Shown one piece after another: positions 1 through 9,518 of a DNA stretch of 64,000 bases. Under the pieces are notes generated by a model. It did no database searches, was not told the origin of the DNA, and was given only the letters and a program-made list of their open reading frames with translations. How positions within the stretch are numbered: the first letter of the stretch is position 1; each line of letters opens with the position of its first letter. Position numbers and translations under genes: made by a program. The stretch is from Amycolatopsis circi (GTDB lineage: Bacteria > Actinomycetota > Actinomycetes > Mycobacteriales > Pseudonocardiaceae), in assembly GCF_003385235.1 (NCBI RefSeq), contig NZ_PQIA01000007.1, forward strand, positions 1 through 64,000, given 5' to 3'.

Positions 1-48
1 CCCCAGCATCGCCCGTCGTCCGGTCGCCGCCCGTCGCCCCGCTGCCAT

Positions 49-369
49 TCATCGCCCACCCCCGCTCATCGCTCGGCCGCCACCCGTCGCCCAGCCGCCG
101 CTCATCACCCCGAGTTCTCCAGCTGGCGCAGCCCATTCGGAAGCCGCGCGTCCGCCAGTCGCCGGGTTCGCGGCCGAAGCCCTGCCGGATGCGCCCGGCT
201 CGCCGCTCCGCGCGGGTCCGCCCGGTGCGCCGCCCTCGCGGTGCTTGGCGTGGGCAGCCGATCCGAGCGTTCCGGTGCCTTCGGGATTCTGCGCTCCTGG
301 CCCGCGCGTCGTGCGGCGGGCACCGGGGCCGGGGTCGCCCGGGCCGGGATGGCGAGGCTGGTCGGGCAT
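49..369 (-). CDS. Pro/Gly/Ala-rich hypothetical protein
   Basis: This would be a protein of about 106 residues that is very rich in Gly, Pro, Ala and Arg, with no recognisable fold, signal peptide or membrane segment. It looks disordered. The ATG at 367-369 lies two bases after the acuC stop codon. A purine-rich GAGGGA element inside the end of acuC is well placed as a ribosome binding site, so translational coupling is plausible. Near its C-terminus the segment MSGG occurs twice. In this GC-rich DNA a low-complexity reading frame of this size could arise by chance. The only support is the start context and the position behind acuC. Confidence 0.35.
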   Translation of the reverse strand: MPDQPRHPGPGDPGPGARRTTRGPGAQNPEGTGTLGSAAHAKHREGGAPGGPARSGEPGASGRASAANPATGGRAASEWAAPAGELGVMSGGWATGGGRAMSGGGR

Positions 370-371
370 GG

Positions 372-1544
372 TCAGTCCCTCGGATCGTCCGGGTCGAGGC
401 CGTGCAGCGGGAAGATCGCGCGGCGGGTGTCGCGAATCGAGATGTCCACCGGGTCGTCCGCGTCGTCGCCCCACGGTTTGAAGGCGGTGTCCTTGCCGTC
501 GGTCATCGCGGCGGGGAGGTCGGCCGCCGGGGCGGCGCGTTTGACCGTCGAGACCCAGCCGGACGGGAGCGGCGTTTCCGGCGGGACGTCGCGGTCCAGC
601 ACGGTCGCCATCAGGTGCGTCCACGAACGCGGCACCACGCGGATCAGCTGGTATCCCCCGCCGCCGACGGCCAGCCAGCGGCCGTCCGCGTAGCGCTCGG
701 CCAGGTCGCGCAGCGTGGAGTAGATCGTGCGGTGGCCGTCGACCGACAGGGACATGTCCGCCATCGGGTCTTCCTCGTGCGAGTCGACCCCGCACTGCGT
801 GACCAGCAGCTGCGGCTGGAACTCCTGCAGCACAGCGGGAACCACCGCGTCGAAGGCCCGCAGCCATCCGGGGTCGCACGTGTGCGGCGGCAACGGGATG
901 TTGACCGCGGTACCAGCCGCCTTGCCCTTGCCGACCTCGGCGGAGTAGCCGGTGCCGGGCCAGAGCGTGAACGGGTGCTGGTGCATCGAAACGGTGAGGA
1001 CGCGCGGGTCGTCGTAAAACGCGGCCTGGACGCCGTCGCCGTGGTGCACGTCGGTGTCGACGTACGCGATGCGGTCGAAGCCGTGGTCGAGCAGCCACGA
1101 GATGGCGACCGCGCAGTCGTTGTAGACGCAGAATCCGGACGCGTGATCGCGCATTGCGTGGTGCAGCCCGCCCGCGATGTTGACTGCCCGCCGCACCTCG
1201 CCGTCGGCGATCTTGCGGGCGGCGAGCAGCGTCGAGCCCACGACTAGCGCGGTCGCGTCGTGCATTCCTGGGAACACGGGGTTGTCGTCGGTCCCGAGCC
1301 CGTGCCCGACGTCCCACCCGACGTTCGGAGCCTCCCGCACGGCGGCCAAGTACTCGGGCGCGTGCACGCGCAGCAGTTCCTCGTCGCCCGCCGCAGTGGG
1401 CACCAGCAGTTCGACGCCGTCGAGCACGCCCAGCTCAGTAGCGAGCCGCACCGTGAGGTCGAGCCGGACGGGGTTGAACGGATGTTGCCCGCCCAGGTCG
1501 TACTTCAGCAGCGACGGATCCCAGACAACTGCAGGCGACGACAT
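372..1544 (-). CDS. acuC: AcuC-like histone deacetylase family protein
   Basis: This is a zinc-dependent deacetylase of the arginase/HDAC fold, called AcuC (acetoin utilisation) in bacteria. In Bacillus, AcuC removes acetyl groups from lysines, including that of acetyl-CoA synthetase. The 390 residues carry the family signatures GGLHHAM at about 126-131 (two active-site histidines), DTDVHHGDG at 163-171 (zinc Asp and His) and GVDSHEEDP near 255, and the Gly-rich GGGGYQ segment. The frame is open 28 codons further upstream, but homologues begin near MSSPAVVWD, so the ATG at 1542-1544 was chosen. The length is normal for the family. No acu or acs genes adjoin it, so the substrate is unknown. 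Confidence 0.9.
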   Translation of the reverse strand: MSSPAVVWDPSLLKYDLGGQHPFNPVRLDLTVRLATELGVLDGVELLVPTAAGDEELLRVHAPEYLAAVREAPNVGWDVGHGLGTDDNPVFPGMHDATALVVGSTLLAARKIADGEVRRAVNIAGGLHHAMRDHASGFCVYNDCAVAISWLLDHGFDRIAYVDTDVHHGDGVQAAFYDDPRVLTVSMHQHPFTLWPGTGYSAEVGKGKAAGTAVNIPLPPHTCDPGWLRAFDAVVPAVLQEFQPQLLVTQCGVDSHEEDPMADMSLSVDGHRTIYSTLRDLAERYADGRWLAVGGGGYQLIRVVPRSWTHLMATVLDRDVPPETPLPSGWVSTVKRAAPAADLPAAMTDGKDTAFKPWGDDADDPVDISIRDTRRAIFPLHGLDPDDPRD

Positions 1545-1602
1545 GCTCCGCACTGTACTTCCCTGCCGCGCCCCGAGCCGGGTTTCCGCGGCGGCGCCGA
1601 AC

Positions 1603-2445
1603 TCAGCCGCGCGTCCAGACGACGCCACGCGCTTCGTACTCCAGCATCTCCTCCAGCCCGGCCGCCGCGTCGGCGCCGAGTTCCCGTTTCACCAGCCACA
1701 AGGCCAGGTCCAGCCCGCTCGTGATGCCGCCCGAGGTGACCACGTCGCCGTCGTCGACCACCCGGGCTTTCTTCACTACCCCGCCCTGCTGGACAAGCGT
1801 CTCGACCGCGCCGTGGTGTGTCGTGCACGGACGTCCGCGCACCAGTCCGGCCGCACCGAGCAGAAGCGTGCCCGTGCAGAGCGACGCCAGCGTCAACCCT
1901 TTGCGCGGCGCAGCGGCGAGCGCGTCCGGCAGCACCCGGCGGTCGATCTCCGCCCAGATGCCCGGCCCTTTCCGTTTCCCGTAGCCGCCGCCCGGCACGA
2001 CGATGATGTCGGCGTCCTGCGGGGACCAGCCTCGCTCGACCTCCACCTTCGTCCCGTACGCCGCCCGCACGACGCCCGGTCCGTCCACACGCACGTACGA
2101 AACATCCGTGCCGCGCTTGGCATGCATGCCCGCCGCGGAGAACACCTCGTACGGACCGGCGAAGTCCTGCTCCTCGACGCCGTCGAACAACACGACCTGC
2201 ACGCGCAACGGCCGCCGCCCCACCGCTGCCTCGGTCACCGCCGCCGCCTCGCTCGTCGCCGTTGCCGTTGCCCCGCTCGTCGCCGTTGCCCTGGTCGTCG
2301 CAGCAGCCCCGGTTGTCCCCGCTGCCCCGGTTGTCGCAGTAGCTCCGGTCGTCGCCGCGGCCTCAGCCGGTACCGCCGCCGCGGACGACGCCGCCACCGC
2401 CGCTCCGGCCGCCGCCGACCTGCGCAGGAATGTCCTTCGCTCCAT
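1603..2445 (-). CDS. Exported DJ-1/PfpI family protein (Tat signal)
   Basis: The protein has 280 residues. It begins with a twin-arginine export signal (RRTFLRRS at 3-10, then a long Ala stretch). A linker of about 40 residues made almost only of Ala, Thr and Gly follows, then a DJ-1/PfpI (class I glutamine amidotransferase-like) domain from about residue 75. The nucleophile-elbow cysteine is C190 in SLCTGTLL, and GGGYG and THHGAVETL are typical of the family. Members act as isocyanide hydratases, AraC-type ligand domains, proteases or deglycases, and the exact reaction cannot be told here. The low-complexity linker has near-repeats of ATTGA and is likely a flexible tether after export. It stands alone, between acuC and the sulfurtransferase gene. 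Confidence 0.8.
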   Translation of the reverse strand: MERRTFLRRSAAAGAAVAASSAAAVPAEAAATTGATATTGAAGTTGAAATTRATATSGATATATSEAAAVTEAAVGRRPLRVQVVLFDGVEEQDFAGPYEVFSAAGMHAKRGTDVSYVRVDGPGVVRAAYGTKVEVERGWSPQDADIIVVPGGGYGKRKGPGIWAEIDRRVLPDALAAAPRKGLTLASLCTGTLLLGAAGLVRGRPCTTHHGAVETLVQQGGVVKKARVVDDGDVVTSGGITSGLDLALWLVKRELGADAAAGLEEMLEYEARGVVWTRG

Positions 2446-2517
2446 GAACGCCGCCTCTCGCCGGGAAAGCCCTTCCGGACGAGAAGTCGGCCCGCAGCAC
2501 CGAAAGTTCCGGTGAAC

Positions 2518-3357
2518 TCAGCCGCGTTCGGGCCCGGTGGCCGCGGGACGCTCCGGATCGCGCGACCAGTGCGACCACGACCCCGCGTACAGCGCGGCCG
2601 GCTCCGTTCGCCCGGCCACCTCCAGCGCGAGCACCACCGACGACGCGGTGACGCCCGAACCGCAGTAGGCACCCACCGGAACCCCGTCGGCCAAGCCCAG
2701 CGACGCGAACCGCTCGGCAAGCTCGGACGGCGACCGCCAGCGTCCGTCCGCGCCCGCGTGCTCGGACGACGGCGCGCTGACCGCGCCCGGGATGTGCCCG
2801 GCCCGCGGATCGACCGGTTCGGTCTCGCCGGTGTAGCGGACGTGCGCCCGCGCGTCGAACAGCACGCCTTCGCGCGCGAGCGCCGCCGCGTCGTCCGCCG
2901 ACAGGACCGGCATGCCGCCCGGCCGGACCTCGATGTCGCCCGGCTCCGGCGAGGGCGCCTCAGTCGTCACTTCCTGCCCTTCGGCAAGCCACGCTGTGTA
3001 ACCGCCGTCGAGCACCGCTACCTCCGAATGGCCCGCCCAGCGCAGCAGCCACCAGGCGCGCGCGGCGACCGAACCGTCGGCGTCGTCGTACACGACCACC
3101 GGGCGCCCTGCCCGAACGCCCGATTTGCGCAGCTCACGCTGCAGCACCGCCGGGTCCGGCAGCGGGTGGCGGCCACCTTCTCCGGGCGGAGCGGCCAGCG
3201 CGGTGTCGAGGTCGACGAACACCGCTCCGGGAACGTGTCCGTCCTGGTAGGACTCCGCTCCCGGCGGTCCGCCGAGCCGCCAGCGGACGTCCAGCACGAC
3301 GGGACGTTCGCGGTCGGGGAACGCGGCGAGCTCAGCGGGCGGGATCAACGGTCGCAT
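2518..3357 (-). CDS. Two-domain sulfurtransferase (rhodanese)
   Basis: This is a thiosulfate or 3-mercaptopyruvate sulfurtransferase, which moves a sulfane sulfur through a cysteine persulfide. The 279 residues form two rhodanese domains. The first is inactive and carries the structural DVRW and [13 protein letters not shown] motifs. The second holds the active loop CGSGVTAS with C232, and a Gly/Ser-rich loop of this kind is typical of mercaptopyruvate-type enzymes. The frame is open 12 codons further upstream, but MRPLIPP at 3355-3357 matches the usual start. It is divergent from ideR with about 135 bases between them. The protein is probably cytosolic, since no signal peptide is seen. Confidence 0.9.
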   Translation of the reverse strand: MRPLIPPAELAAFPDRERPVVLDVRWRLGGPPGAESYQDGHVPGAVFVDLDTALAAPPGEGGRHPLPDPAVLQRELRKSGVRAGRPVVVYDDADGSVAARAWWLLRWAGHSEVAVLDGGYTAWLAEGQEVTTEAPSPEPGDIEVRPGGMPVLSADDAAALAREGVLFDARAHVRYTGETEPVDPRAGHIPGAVSAPSSEHAGADGRWRSPSELAERFASLGLADGVPVGAYCGSGVTASSVVLALEVAGRTEPAALYAGSWSHWSRDPERPAATGPERG

Positions 3358-3493
3358 GGCCCCATCCTGCAGGTCCGGACGCGGTTCGCGCATCAGGGCA
3401 GGACTTTTCGCCGGGGCCGGGCCGTTACGCCGAGGCGGGCCGTCGCTGTCGGGGCCAACGACTACGATGAGCTACGCGGACGAAGGGGACAGC

Positions 3494-4185
3494 GTGAACG
3501 ATCTCATCGACACCACCGAGATGTACCTGCGTACCATCTACGAGCTCGAAGAGGAAGGTGTCGTCCCGCTGCGGGCCCGGATCGCGGAACGCCTGCAGCA
3601 GAGCGGGCCCACCGTGAGCCAGACCGTGGCCAGGATGGAGCGCGACGGACTGGTCGTCGTCGCCGACGACCGGCATCTGCAGCTCACCGACCACGGCCAC
3701 GACCTCGCCGTCGCGGTCATGCGCAAGCACCGGCTCGCCGAGCGCCTCCTCGTCGACGTCATCGGCCTCGAGTGGGAGCACGTGCACAACGAGGCGTGCC
3801 GCTGGGAGCACGTGATGAGCGAGGCCGTCGAGCGCAAGCTGGTGAAGCTGCTCGACCACCCGACCACGTCGCCGTACGGCAACCCGATCCCCGGCCTCGA
3901 CAAGCTCGGCGACGGCGATCCCGCGCCGCGCGCCGAGGACGCCCTGGTGCGTCTCGACGAGTTCGCCCGCACCGGCGGCGGCGAGGTGGAGATCCGCCGC
4001 ATCGCCGAGCACGTGCAGCTCGACGAGTCGCTGCTCACCGAGCTGCGGACGGTCGGCATCGTGCCCGGCGGGCTCGTCACGGTCGGCAAGGCTTCCGGCG
4101 GCAGCGTGACTGTCGAGGTCAAGGGCACCGAGACCACGGCCCAGGTGTCCACCGCGGCGCTGCACGCCGTGCTGGCGCTCGCCAA

Positions 4186-4189
<4 letters not shown>
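3494..4189 (+). CDS. ideR: Iron-dependent DtxR-family repressor IdeR
   Basis: IdeR/DtxR is a metal-activated repressor that binds Fe(II) and represses siderophore and iron-uptake genes. The 231 residues match the family length (about 230). All primary and ancillary metal ligands of DtxR/IdeR stand at their classical numbers when counted from the GTG at 3494: M10, H79, E83, H98, C102, E105 and H106. The C-terminal part (about 150-231) is the SH3-like domain. The GTG is preceded by AAGGGGAC, a good ribosome binding site, and an in-frame upstream extension is unlikely. Its stop overlaps the galK start by four bases (GTGA), so the genes are co-translated. Linkage of dtxR/ideR to gal genes is known from corynebacteria (dtxR-galE). 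Confidence 0.95.
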
Positions 4190-5370
<1,181 letters not shown>

Positions 5371-5407
5371 TTTCCGGAGCAACCCCCGGAGCGTCCGGCA
5401 CGTCGCT

Positions 5408-5445
5408 CTGAGGGGAGACTGTGCCGCAGAGCCGGCGCCCCTCAG
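5408..5445. other. Stem-loop between galK and galE
   Basis: An 8-base perfect stem (CTGAGGGG at 5408-5415 with CCCCTCAG at 5438-5445) encloses a 22-base loop in the 90-base galK-galE gap. It lies 15 bases before the galE start and partly covers the approach to its ribosome binding site. It could modulate galE translation or act as a weak processing site. There is no T-run, so it is not a classical terminator. Confidence 0.35.
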
Positions 5446-5460
5446 CAGAAAGGCCTTGAC

Positions 5461-6441
5461 GTGACGGACCAGCAAAGCCCCCTGAAGCTCATCGTGACGG
5501 GCGGCGCGGGGTACGTGGGCAGCGTGTGCGCCGCCCGCCTCATCGAAGCCGGTCACCAGGTCACCGTGGTGGACGACCTGTCGACCGGGCACGCGGACGC
5601 GGTGCACCCGCAGGCGCGCTTCGTCGAGGGCGACGCCGCCGAGGTCGCCGCGGACCTTCTCGGCGAAGGTTTCGACGGCGTGCTGCACTTCGCCGCGAAG
5701 TCGCTGGTGGGCGAGTCGATGACCGACCCGGCGAAGTACTGGGAAGGCAACGTGGTGACCTCGCTGCGGCTGCTGGAGGCGATGAAGAAGCACGGCACGC
5801 CGCGCCTGGTGTTCTCCTCGACCGCGGCGGCCTACGGCGAGCCCGACGTGTCGCCAATCCCGGAAACGGCCCCGACGCAGCCGACCAACACCTACGGCGC
5901 GTCGAAGCTCGCCATCGACCACGCGATCACCAGCTTCGCCCGCGCCCACGGCATCGCCGCGGTCAGCCTGCGGTACTTCAACGTCGCCGGCGCGTACGGC
6001 GCGTTCGGCGAACGGCACACCACCGAAACTCATCTCATCCCTCTCGTCCTCCAGGTCGCGACCGGCGACCGCGACCACATCTCCATCTACGGCGACGACT
6101 ACCCGACGCCCGACCACACGGCCGTCCGCGACTACATCCACGTGGTCGACCTCGCCGACGCCCACCTCCTCGCCCTGCGCCACGCCGCCGCCGGCGAGCA
6201 CCGCATCTACAACCTCGGCAGCGGCACCGGGTTCTCGGTGCTGGAGGTCGTGGAAGCCTGCCGCCGGGTCACCGGGCACGCGATCCCCGCCGTGGTGGCC
6301 CCGCGCCGCGCCGGCGACCCGTCGGTGCTGGTGGCGTCGAGCGACAAGGCCAACGGCGAACTCGGGTGGACGCCCAAGCTCACCGACCTGGACGGGATCG
6401 TCTCGGACGCTTGGCAGTTCACCCAGTCGCGCCTTTCCTGA
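5461..6441 (+). CDS. galE: UDP-glucose 4-epimerase
   Basis: GalE interconverts UDP-galactose and UDP-glucose with bound NAD. The 326 residues are an extended short-chain dehydrogenase: the Rossmann motif TGGAGYVG lies at 13-20, the catalytic YxxxK is Y145/K149 in YGASK, and FSSTAAAYG holds the catalytic Ser/Thr region. [10 protein letters not shown] is the typical substrate-binding segment. The GTG at 5461 follows an AGAAAGG ribosome binding site. It is third in the ideR-galK-galE run and probably supplies UDP-galactose for cell-wall polymers as well as galactose breakdown. Confidence 0.95.
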   Translation: MTDQQSPLKLIVTGGAGYVGSVCAARLIEAGHQVTVVDDLSTGHADAVHPQARFVEGDAAEVAADLLGEGFDGVLHFAAKSLVGESMTDPAKYWEGNVVTSLRLLEAMKKHGTPRLVFSSTAAAYGEPDVSPIPETAPTQPTNTYGASKLAIDHAITSFARAHGIAAVSLRYFNVAGAYGAFGERHTTETHLIPLVLQVATGDRDHISIYGDDYPTPDHTAVRDYIHVVDLADAHLLALRHAAAGEHRIYNLGSGTGFSVLEVVEACRRVTGHAIPAVVAPRRAGDPSVLVASSDKANGELGWTPKLTDLDGIVSDAWQFTQSRLS

Positions 6442-6725
6442 CGGCGGTTCCGGGCCGGGTTCTCGACCGTGGCGGCAGGCCGCGGGCGGGGTTCTCGATC
6501 GTCGCGGCGGACGGCGGACGGGGTTCTCGATCGTCGCACCGCGCTCCGGGCCGGGTTCTGGACCGTCGCGGCGAGCGGCCCGGACCCTCGATCGTGGCAC
6601 CGCGCTGCGGGCGGGGTTCTCGATCGTCGCGGCGGACGGCGGACGGGGTTCTCGATCGTCGCACCGCGCTCCGGGCCGGGTTCTCGACCGTCGCGGCGGA
6701 CGGCGGGCGGGGTCTGGTCCGGCAT
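6442..6725. repeat. Array of degenerate GGGTTCTCGATCGTCGC units
   Basis: Directly after galE about eight copies of a unit near 30-34 bases follow each other. Each has a core like GGGTTCTCGATCGTCGC (variants CGACCGT and CGATCGTG) flanked by GC-rich filler such as GGCGGACGGCGGA. A 78-base segment at 6482-6559 recurs without change at 6607-6684, a 125-base shift, so part of the array was duplicated as a block. No reading frame here looks like protein. Function is unknown. Confidence 0.75.
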
Positions 6726-6732
6726 GGTTTTC

Positions 6733-6774
6733 CGGTGTGGGGCGGGGATCCGGACGGGTCCCCGCCCCACACCG
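6733..6774. terminator. Strong hairpin, likely galE terminator
   Basis: A perfect 16-base stem (CGGTGTGGGGCGGGGA at 6733-6748 with its complement at 6759-6774) and a 10-base loop close the repeat array. There is no long T-tract, only GTTTCGG after the stem. Actinobacterial terminators often look like this. It would end transcription coming from ideR-galK-galE. Confidence 0.6.
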
Positions 6775-7030
6775 TTTCGGCGAACACCTCTCGGATGCGC
6801 CGGGCAAAGTGCCGAAAGTCCGATTAGGACTCGCCGGTCTCACGCCGATGCAAGGCAACTGGCGGTATCCGGCTCGGACACGTCCCGACGGGACGGCGAG
6901 GACCCGCCGGACGACCAACTGCCCGCGCTGCGGCACCGAGGCGAAGACTGGCCAGAGCACGCCCGGCACGAGGCCGAAACTCGGCTCGCGGGTGCACCGC
7001 CGCCGAGTCTCAGATCGAGTCACGCCCTCG

Positions 7031-7136
7031 CACGCCGTTCCGGCGAGTCGCAAGATCCCGCTCACGACCGGCCACGGCCCCAGCACGCCGTTGCCGCGAT
7101 TCGCAAGATTCCGCTCACGACCGGCCTCGGTCCCGC
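7031..7136. repeat. 53-base tandem duplication in gene-poor stretch
   Basis: Two adjacent 53-base copies (7031-7083 and 7084-7136) both start CACGCCGTT and share GCTCACGACCGGCC. They differ at about six or seven positions, so the duplication is old. The surrounding 6775-7262 shows no convincing gene on either strand: a short frame with CPRCGTEAKTG at about 6920-6950 looks accidental, and its codon use is unlike that of the neighbours. I see nothing else in this stretch. Confidence 0.6.
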
Positions 7137-7262
7137 AGCGTGTGTGACGGGCGGAGTTCGGCTCAAGCCAAGCCATACCGGCGAAATGCCGACGGCTTCG
7201 CTTCGCAACCTCGCCCCCACAACGGCACTGAGACGCGCTGAGCATAACCCCGGCGGCGGCGG

Positions 7263-8375
7263 TCATCTCATTCCCCGCGGCGGCTCCGATCTTCGCCCAG
7301 GGCCCGGCTCGGCAGCACTCCCGAGTTCCGGCGGCGGAGCGAGCCCGAGATCCACCGCCGTGCTGAAGTCGGCGAGACCGGTCAGTTTCGCCGGATCCGT
7401 GCCGATGTTCCAGGCGGTCTGCAGCAACTGCGCCACCAAATGGTCAGGATCGGCCTCGACAGCGTTCGCCAGCGCCATCCCGGCGAGCGCGCCTTCCCCG
7501 CGCATCAACGCGGTGTAGCCGAGATGGAGCGCAGCCTCGGCACGATGCGGCGGAGGCAGTTCCCGGACCAGCGTCAGCCATACCTCCTCCGCCTCGCGGG
7601 TCAGCGACGTGTGCGGCGGGACGGCAAGGGCCATGCAGGCATCGCGAACGGGGTTGAACATCAGTGCGTGGGCCAGCCGAACGGCTTGGTCGTCGTCGGG
7701 CGGACCGGCACCTCGGCGCTGGCGGAGGAACGCGTCGCGGAGTTCGGTTACCGCAGCGTCCAGGACATCGCTCTGCGACATGCCGGGGCTGTACAACGGT
7801 TCTGGGGAAGATGCCAGCAAGTCGGCGCGGCGGGAGATCGCTTCCGGGGAGCGGGGTTTCAGCACTGCGGCCAGTTCTTCGCGGCTGCGGAAGACCACGA
7901 AACCCGCTTCCGTGGTCGCGGCGGCGATGACGGTTTCCTGGGGATCAGGCAGAACGCCGCTGCAGTCGGGGTCCGAATAGCACGACCACGGTGCACCGGG
8001 TTCGACCTCGGGTGTCCACAATGCATGGAACAGGCGAAGGTCGTTTTGGGCCAACACCCGTTTCAGCTCGGCGACAAGTTCCGCATGCGGTGGACCGTTT
8101 TCGTCGGGTGAACCGCCGATGACGATGACGGTGACGCCGTTGTGCTCGGGGTCGGCGAAGCGCGGGATCAGCGCATCCGCTTGCTCTGCTTGGAGTTCTC
8201 GCGGCGGAAGGTCGGCGCGCAGCATGAGGCCGATCGTGGTGCCGGGGACGCGGTGGCCCAGCAGCACAAGCGAATCAGCCGGACGGAAACCGAGCAGGTA
8301 CGGGAGGGAAGCGATGAGGTCGGCCGGGTTGCGGAGGGTGGCCCGGGAGATGCCGGGCGGCGTCGAGGTGGTCAC
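7263..8375 (-). CDS. DUF4192 family protein
   Basis: This is an actinobacterial DUF4192 protein of about 370 residues and unknown function. The family start NPADLIASLPYLLGFRPADSLVLL is recognisable (here from about residue 14), and the C-terminal half is helical and TPR-like (HLGYTALMRGEGALAGMALANA). No signal peptide or membrane segment is seen, so it is probably cytosolic. The GTG at 8373-8375 was chosen because the family motif begins just after it. GGAGG lies only one base before this GTG, which is tighter than usual, so the start is not certain. It follows the M23 peptidase gene on the same strand after a terminator and so probably has its own promoter. Confidence 0.8.
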   Translation of the reverse strand: MTTSTPPGISRATLRNPADLIASLPYLLGFRPADSLVLLGHRVPGTTIGLMLRADLPPRELQAEQADALIPRFADPEHNGVTVIVIGGSPDENGPPHAELVAELKRVLAQNDLRLFHALWTPEVEPGAPWSCYSDPDCSGVLPDPQETVIAAATTEAGFVVFRSREELAAVLKPRSPEAISRRADLLASSPEPLYSPGMSQSDVLDAAVTELRDAFLRQRRGAGPPDDDQAVRLAHALMFNPVRDACMALAVPPHTSLTREAEEVWLTLVRELPPPHRAEAALHLGYTALMRGEGALAGMALANAVEADPDHLVAQLLQTAWNIGTDPAKLTGLADFSTAVDLGLAPPPELGSAAEPGPGRRSEPPRGMR

Positions 8376-8530
8376 GCCTCCACTGTGCGCCGGAAAAGCG
8401 CGAATCGGGACGAACACGGCAAATCTGTGGAGGCGGCAGGCAGTTGTGGACAACCGCGTCACCGGCGGAGACGACCGGCGGGAATTGTCGGTGGGGTGTG
8501 CATTGACCAGCACTGTCCACAATAGACAGA

Positions 8531-8564
8531 TGCTGCCGGAGCCAGTCAAAAGGCTCCGGCAGCA
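8531..8564 (-). terminator. Terminator of the M23 peptidase gene
   Basis: A perfect 13-base stem (TGCTGCCGGAGCC at 8531-8543 and its complement at 8552-8564) with an 8-base loop lies 12 bases past the stop of the minus-strand M23 gene. No strong T-run follows on the minus strand. Placement and stem strength make it a likely terminator. Confidence 0.65.
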
Positions 8565-8576
8565 CCCGTAAAAACC

Positions 8577-9428
8577 TCAGCCGCAGTGTTCGAACGGGCT
8601 CGTGTATGACGACGAGCCGACCGAACCGCCCCATTTGACGCACGTCGAACCGGCGCTCTTCTTCACCGGCCCGGCATAGTAGGTGAAGTTCCCCGAGTCC
8701 GTCGCCCTGGTCGAGCCCTGCACCTCCAGGAACGCCGAGACCGCGCTGGCTGTCCCCAGCGAAACCGCCTTCAGGGTCGTCACGCAGTTCTCTTTGGAGG
8801 ACGAGTTGTACAGCAGGTACGCGGTACCCGCCGTCCCCAGTGCCTGCTGGTCGATCACCGAGAAGCCCGACCCGCACACCTGCGTCGCCGAGTACGGGTT
8901 GCCGCCGCAGCCGTTCTTGCTCGTGAAGTCCTTCTTGCCGTAGTAAGGCACCGCGACGCCGTTCAGCACGGCCTTCTGCGTGACGCCGTTCAGATTCTCC
9001 TCGAAATGCAGATGCGGTCCGGTCACCCCGCCGGTCGCGCCCGCCTTGCCGATCTCCTTGCCCTGCCCGACGCTCTGGCCCACCGAGACTTCCTGCTCGG
9101 ACAGGTGCGCGTACCGGGTCCGCCAGCCGCCGCCGTGGTCCAGTTCGATCCAGCGGCCGTAGCTGGTGCTGCCCTCGTTCGCGACGCGCGTGACCGTCCC
9201 GGGCGCGGCCGCGAGCACCGGCATGCCGGTGATGCCGGACTTCTGGAAGTCGACCGAGTTGGCCGGGTTGTGGCCGCTGAAGGTCGCCGCGGTCACCGTG
9301 ACGCCGCATTTGAACGGCACCTGGAAGTTGGGGGCCGCGGACGCCGTCGACTGGGCGGCGAGCGTCAGGCCGCACGCGGGCAAGGCCACCGCGGCCGCGA
9401 CCGCCGCGAACCGTCTCAATCTGGACAT
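8577..9428 (-). CDS. Secreted M23 (LytM-type) peptidase
   Basis: This is a zinc metallopeptidase of the M23 family, which cuts peptide cross-links of peptidoglycan. The 283 residues start with an export signal (RLRR, hydrophobic core, cleavage near TASAAP at about 29-34). The peptidase domain carries the ligand region HNPANSVDF near 53, RYAHLS near 110, and the GPHLHFEE zinc/catalytic motif near 138. A Cys-containing C-terminal domain of about 130 residues follows and is not assigned. AGGAGG precedes the ATG at 9426-9428. The gene is divergent, 90 bases away, from a sensor kinase/response regulator pair, which may control it. An upstream in-frame extension is a shadow. Confidence 0.85.
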   Translation of the reverse strand: MSRLRRFAAVAAAVALPACGLTLAAQSTASAAPNFQVPFKCGVTVTAATFSGHNPANSVDFQKSGITGMPVLAAAPGTVTRVANEGSTSYGRWIELDHGGGWRTRYAHLSEQEVSVGQSVGQGKEIGKAGATGGVTGPHLHFEENLNGVTQKAVLNGVAVPYYGKKDFTSKNGCGGNPYSATQVCGSGFSVIDQQALGTAGTAYLLYNSSSKENCVTTLKAVSLGTASAVSAFLEVQGSTRATDSGNFTYYAGPVKKSAGSTCVKWGGSVGSSSYTSPFEHCG

Positions 9429-9518
9429 GGGGCGTACCTCCTGGTGGGGGAAATGTCCGAGCACCTCCAGCCAAGCCCGAGCCAGTACATTTTCCGTACA
9501 AGACGACGGGGAGGACCC

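Noticed and set aside
6442-6725. Possible CRISPR array
   Set aside because: The units are degenerate, the intervals are repeated as well instead of being unique spacers, and no cas genes are near.
7200-7262. Short plus-strand gene at about 6737-7147 with CPRCGTEAKTG
   Set aside because: A single Cys pair and random-looking flanks, with no ribosome site, do not support a gene.
8376-8576. Riboswitch or small RNA before the DUF4192 gene
   Set aside because: Only the terminator hairpin of the upstream M23 gene is supported; no conserved riboswitch core was recognised.
9429-9518. Cyclic-di-AMP riboswitch before the M23 peptidase gene
   Set aside because: The gap of 90 bases is too short for that riboswitch and no motif is visible.
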